A DNA stretch of 11,035 nucleotides from Euperipatoides rowelli (taxonomy: Eukaryota; Onychophora; Udeonychophora; Euonychophora; Peripatopsidae). Positions 8,123-11,035 of this stretch are shown in pieces. The translations under genes and the position numbers were made by a program. The notes under the pieces were generated by a model. The model was not told the origin of the DNA, ran no database searches, and saw only the letters and a program-made list of their open reading frames with translations. Where the stretch lies: the NCBI GenBank assembly GCA_003024985.2, contig PXIH01S0038362.1. The stretch is one strand, 5' to 3'. Positions within the stretch are counted from its first letter, which is position 1. Each line of letters begins with the position of its first letter.

Positions 8123-8226
8123 AATACATGTATACCAGTACTTAAATTGAACTATATTTTTTTGATACATTAATTTTTACAATAATTTAATGAAATCCTT
8201 TCCCATATGAAACCCTTTATTAAAAA

Positions 8227-8479
8227 TGTTAACATTTATTGATAAAAATGTGTATATACAGTAGTTTAGTTGTTTGAACTTTAGTTGTTTTATTGTTAAA
8301 TAGATGACACTACTGTTTAATATGTTTAGGGCTTTTAATGGGATTATTTTAGTGCATGCACAGTAGTTTTGTTATTCATCACACATGGCTTTTACATGCT
8401 GGATTATTGTTTGTTATGAGTATTAAAATATCAGTTATTCTAAGTAAATTGTCGTTTTCATTTTCCCAAAAACCTTATG
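8227..8479 (+). mobile_element. Possible degenerate 5' LTR of the copia-like element
   Basis: An LTR should lie immediately upstream of the primer-binding site at 8480. This stretch can start at TGTTAA (8227), which would make it about 250 bp, an ordinary size for a copia LTR. It contains a TATA-like TGTATATA near 8250. It lacks a clear terminal CA next to the primer site (CCCA at 8465-8468 is the nearest). No second LTR is present in the window to compare with, so the boundaries are guesses. Confidence 0.25.
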
Positions 8480-8498
8480 GGTTATGGTCCTAGGACAC
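8480..8498 (+). other. Candidate primer-binding site (initiator tRNA-Met half-molecule type)
   Basis: GGTTATGGTCCTAGGACAC matches 15 of 19 positions of the sequence complementary to the anticodon region of animal initiator tRNA-Met, as I recall that tRNA. Copia-type elements are known to prime from this internal half of the tRNA. It lies 114 bases before the gag ATG, a reasonable leader length. The four mismatches fit an old, decayed copy. Confidence 0.5.
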
Positions 8499-8612
8499 AT
8501 CAACTGATATGGGTATATTTTATGTGACAAAAATTATTTGTGCCTTGAAACTTTAGTTTTTTTTGTGGTTATATCCAGCCTACATGTGAAGTGAAATAAT
8601 AACTACAGAGCA

Positions 8613-9354
8613 ATGAAAGTGAACTTGGGCGCAACAGGAAGCTTAAAAATTAAGAAAATTTGTCTTCGTGGAAATTTCAAATTAAAATTATATTAAAAGC
8701 AAATTATGTACCGTATGGGAAGTTGTCAATGGACAATTCATAAAACCGGAGTTATCACTTGATGATGATGAAACAACCTGGCCTTTGCAAAATATAAAAC
8801 TTATTCAATGGATAAAGGCTGATAATATCGCACAGAAAATAATTGCTACTACAATAATGGGTCAGCAACTACTTCATATAATTAATTGTGGGTCAGCAAA
8901 AGATATGTGGGACAAACTTATTTCTATTCATGAGCAGAGATCGGATTATAGTGTTCACTTGTTGCAACAACAATGGTACAGTATGATGGAAGAATTCAGC
9001 GAATGACATGGCAACACATATTTCTAAGCTAGAAAATTTGGCACATAGACTGCGATCTTAGGGTGAGGAAATTCCAATTTCCATGATAATAAAAGTTTAT
9101 TGACTTTGCTTGCTAACCGAGCGAAAGAACGTTAGAAAATCTACTAATCTTCCAGACTTAGTATCGAGGAAACAAGGAATAATACTTTTGAAAAATTAAG
9201 TAAAAGTGCTTTTGCAGCCTGAAAACAAAATATAAAACAGCAAGGAGCTAAAGGACATTTTTAAAAGAATAATAATACACACAAACCTGAAAAATGCTAT
9301 TTATGTGATAAACCTGGACATTGGGCACAAGATTGTAGAGGTAAGAAAAAATAA
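8613..9354 (+). pseudogene. gag: copia-type gag, broken
   Basis: The capsid/nucleocapsid region of the element. The likely start is ATG 8613 (MKVNLGATGSLKI), whose frame stops at 8694-8696. The body continues in the next frame to the TGA at 9004-9006 with strong copia gag signatures: TVWEVVNGQFIKPE, WIKADNIAQKIIATTIM, SAKDMWDKLISIHEQRS. A third frame carries DMATHISKLENLAHRLRS before a TAG. The first frame resumes near 9160 with IEETRNNTFEKLSKSAF and reaches the zinc knuckle, ending at TAA 9352-9354. At least three frame changes and several internal stops are visible. In the family, gag builds the particle that packages element RNA; this copy cannot. Confidence 0.9.
9295..9336 (+). other. CCHC zinc knuckle of gag
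   Basis: Fourteen codons read CYLCDKPGHWAQDC, an intact C-x2-C-x4-H-x4-C RNA-binding zinc knuckle, followed by basic residues (RGKKK). All four metal ligands are preserved although stop codons lie shortly upstream and immediately downstream. Confidence 0.95.
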
Positions 9355-9384
9355 ACAAATTTCAAAGTAAAATTAGTGGTGATG

Positions 9385-9498
9385 CACTTATAGGAGAAAA
9401 TTTATCATCTGTAATGAATCTTGAAACACAAAATGATGCTTGGTATGTGGATTCAGGTGCAAGTGATCACATGTCAAATAAGCATGAAAAGCCGTGAA
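9385..9498 (+). pseudogene. copia-type aspartic protease fragment
   Basis: An open stretch contains LETQNDAWYVDSGASDHMSN. DSGAS at 9450-9464 carries the catalytic aspartate (D at 9450-9452) and the following SDHM is typical of copia proteases. The frame ends at a TGA at about 9496. A continuation (REWFINFVNFESKLLLRIGN) lies in another frame at about 9494-9560, after which similarity becomes weak up to 9840. The protease would normally release capsid and integrase from the polyprotein. This copy is disrupted. Confidence 0.88.
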
Positions 9499-9849
9499 TG
9501 GTTTATAAACTTTGTAAATTTTGAGTCAAAACTTTTGTTGCGCATAGGCAATGGAGACAAATTTATGCACATGGTAAAGGAGACATAAATGTTTTAACCT
9601 TTCAGAGAGATACATGGATCTAATGTGTTGTTTATTAAAAAATAAAGTACAATCTATTTTCAGTGGGAGCTGCTCTTGGCAAAGGTTTAGAACTAAAGTC
9701 TGCAATACAATTTGTAAATTATTACTGGATGGTAACATGATTGCTATAAGAGAAAGGCAAAATAAATTAGGCTATATTGTATGAAATTCAAAGTCATAAC
9801 ACCTGAGCATGAAGGTCCAGCACATATTGCCACTTGTAAATGATACATT

Positions 9850-10640
9850 ACAAACCTGGCATGGGAAAATGGTTATCAAAATATAGTTCATGTAAAGATT
9901 TTTTAATAAAAAGGAAATTAAATTTGAGATCAACAAGATTTTTGTTGTGAGGCTTGCATATATGGCAAAATGCAAAGGTTACCTTTTTCTAAATCTGTTT
10001 CTAAAAGTTCAAGAATAGGAGAGTTAATTCATGTAGACCTTTGTGGACCTATGCAGGAAAGATACATTGGTGGATCTAGGGACTTTCTTCTACTTAAAAA
10101 TAACCTATCGCATTCGAAAACAGTGTATTTTAAAGGAAAAATCTGAAGTAGCAACAAACTTTGAAGATTTTTTTTAAGAAAAGTGCTAAACATCTTGAAA
10201 AAGGCATAAAAATTCTTCGAACTGATAATGGACTAGAATTCATTAATGATAAGGTAAAAGAATGGACATATCTTTATGGAATTATACATCAAATGTTTGT
10301 AGTTATAGCCTAACCCTAAACAAAATGGTTCGGCAGAACAATAGTTGAAGCTGCACAAACTTTAATACACACACACAGACTTCCAATAAAATTATGGGTT
10401 GAAGCTGTAAATACAGCATTGTATGTGCTAGCCTAAATAAAACAGAAACTAGCTCAGTATAAAGAATAAATCACCACATGACTTATGGATGAGAAAAGAC
10501 ACTAATGTTGCAGAATTGAGAACATTTGGTGAATAAATTTTTGTTCACATACCAAAAGAGAAGAGATATAAATGGGACTTAAAGGCAGACAAAGGATATT
10601 TTGTAGGATTTGACAATAATATCAAGGATATAGAGTTTGA
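9850..10640 (+). pseudogene. copia-type integrase (rve, DDE), broken
   Basis: The region opens with a GAG-pre-integrase HHCC-like module: TWHGKM near 9855 and CEACIYGKMQRLPF from 9946. The second expected histidine is changed or shifted (GYQN). The longest clean frame runs 9928-10146 and includes IGELIHVDLCGPM. The DDE triad can be traced: D at 10036-10038, D in LRTDNGLEF at 10224-10226, and E in NGSAE at 10336-10338. Further blocks are LPIKLWVEAVNTALYVL (about 10380-10433), VAELRTFG and KRYKWDLKADKGYFVGFDNN. Reading requires frame changes near 10150-10175 and again after 10310, and stops follow SAEQ and YVLA. Integration of the element's DNA is the family role; inactive here. Confidence 0.92.
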
Positions 10641-10952
10641 TTACCTGATCATGATAAAATCAAAATTCATCGCAATGTAAAATTTATAGATCACTTTTAC
10701 GATAGACACATTAAAGGTAAATAAAAGCACAACAGCTGAACTTGAAAAACCAGAGCTTGAAATACCAGAGTTGATCAAAATAGAAGAACCTAGTGATGCC
10801 ATAGACAAACCTTTAGAAATAAACCAAAAAGTCAACAAGAACCTGAAAATGTTAATGAATTTGTCACGATACATAACGATCAAGAAGATGAACATAATTT
10901 GAGAGACAGTAAACTACTTAGACCACTATTAAGATACACCAATTTTGCTGAA
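10641..10952 (+). pseudogene. Integrase C-terminal/linker region of the copia-like polyprotein
   Basis: After the integrase C-terminal block, an acidic, proline- and glutamate-rich stretch (AELEKPELEIPELIKIEEPS at about 10736-10795) and the block NLRDSKLLRPLLRY at 10896-10937 match the linker that sits between integrase and reverse transcriptase in copia polyproteins. Frame shifts are present between these pieces. The minus-strand ORF overlapping this interval is a shadow. Similarity stops after NFAE at 10941-10952, so reverse transcriptase is cut off. Confidence 0.75.
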
Positions 10953-10962
10953 AAAAAAACCC

Positions 10963-11020
10963 TTCATAACTGCCGTGTATCCATTACACTAACTATATTA
11001 AAGTATACACACGGCATGAA
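10963..11020. repeat. Imperfect hairpin at the break in the copia element
   Basis: TTCAT (10963-10967) and GCCGTGTAT (10972-10980) on the left can pair with ATACACACGGC (11005-11015) and ATGAA (11016-11020) on the right, with a 4-base bulge on the left, a 2-base bulge on the right and a 24-base AT-rich loop. It begins about ten bases after copia similarity ends. It may be the end of another inserted element or a small fold-back element. The window ends 15 bases further on. Confidence 0.55.
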
Positions 11021-11035
11021 CTATTAGCGCACGAG

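Larger units (their letters stand above)
7689..8226. other. Unique sequence between array and retroelement
   Basis: The array stops abruptly at about 7688 inside the GGCTAT motif. The next 200 bases are less AT-rich and contain only broken frames. The 67-codon frame starting at 7672 begins inside the repeat and has no recognisable features. One start-less ORF (7892-8122) is listed separately. An 11-base C run is at 8102-8112. I see no RNA gene. Confidence 0.5.
8480..10952 (+). mobile_element. Degenerate Ty1/copia-type retrotransposon, truncated before reverse transcriptase
   Basis: Domains follow in copia order: primer site, gag, CCHC zinc knuckle, aspartic protease DSGAS, GAG-pre-integrase and DDE integrase, integrase C-terminal region (KRYKWDLKADKGYFVGFDNN at 10561-10620), and the NLRDSK...RY linker motif that normally precedes reverse transcriptase. 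Integrase upstream of reverse transcriptase is diagnostic of Ty1/copia as opposed to Ty3/gypsy. Stops and frame changes occur throughout, so it cannot encode a working polyprotein. Similarity ends at the A-run near 10951. No reverse transcriptase, RNase H or 3' LTR is present in the window, and no intact partner copy is visible. Confidence 0.93.

Noticed and set aside
7943-8170. Minus-strand ORF of 75 codons
   Set aside because: Overlaps the plus-strand open frame at 7892-8122 and crosses the homopolymer run; no recognisable feature.
10366-10379. CA-repeat microsatellite
   Set aside because: Only a few CA dinucleotides, within decayed integrase sequence; not a meaningful array.
9526-10895. 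Minus-strand ORFs at 9526-9738, 9772-9975 and 10641-10895
   Set aside because: All lie opposite the copia pseudogene, whose plus-strand motifs are clear; they are shadows.

Overview
The window looks like AT-rich nuclear DNA from an invertebrate animal, most plausibly an arthropod. The reasons are long stretches with no credible coding sequence, metazoan-style splice signals, a decayed Ty1/copia-type retrotransposon with an animal-like initiator-tRNA primer site, and a long tandem-repeat array. Nothing suggests bacterial genes. No species assignment is justified from the sequence alone.

Layout. Bases 1-1027 hold two short hypothetical ORFs (88-366 and 497-682), a pyrimidine-rich stretch, and four isolated N bases. 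Bases 1028-1906 can be read as a small two-exon gene or gene start: a short ATG exon, a possible donor near 1061, an AT-rich intron, a very good branch point and acceptor ending at 1733, and an exon open to 1906. Bases 1907-4627 are AT-rich and essentially empty, apart from palindromic TAGGCCTA sites and a weak minus-strand exon candidate. Bases 4628-7688 are an array of an 84-bp minisatellite, about 34 distinct units after removing three assembly-duplicated segments. The array shows higher-order organisation: an ordered series of variant units is repeated at an offset of 12-14 units. Bases 7689-8226 are low-information sequence with one ORF lacking a start codon. From about 8227 to 10952 there is a broken copia-like element: possible LTR, primer-binding site, gag with a CCHC knuckle, aspartic protease motif, integrase, and the start of the linker to reverse transcriptase. 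Copia similarity stops at an A-run near 10951, before any reverse transcriptase, and is followed by an imperfect hairpin at the window edge.

How the parts relate. No pathway or operon is present. The only strongly supported coding content is the dead retrotransposon, whose gag-pol reading frame is split by many stops and frame changes. The most interesting structure is the 84-bp array: its block duplication, its CpG-decay pattern, its whole-unit edges and its three false junctions deserve a second look. I found no convincing new biological system.
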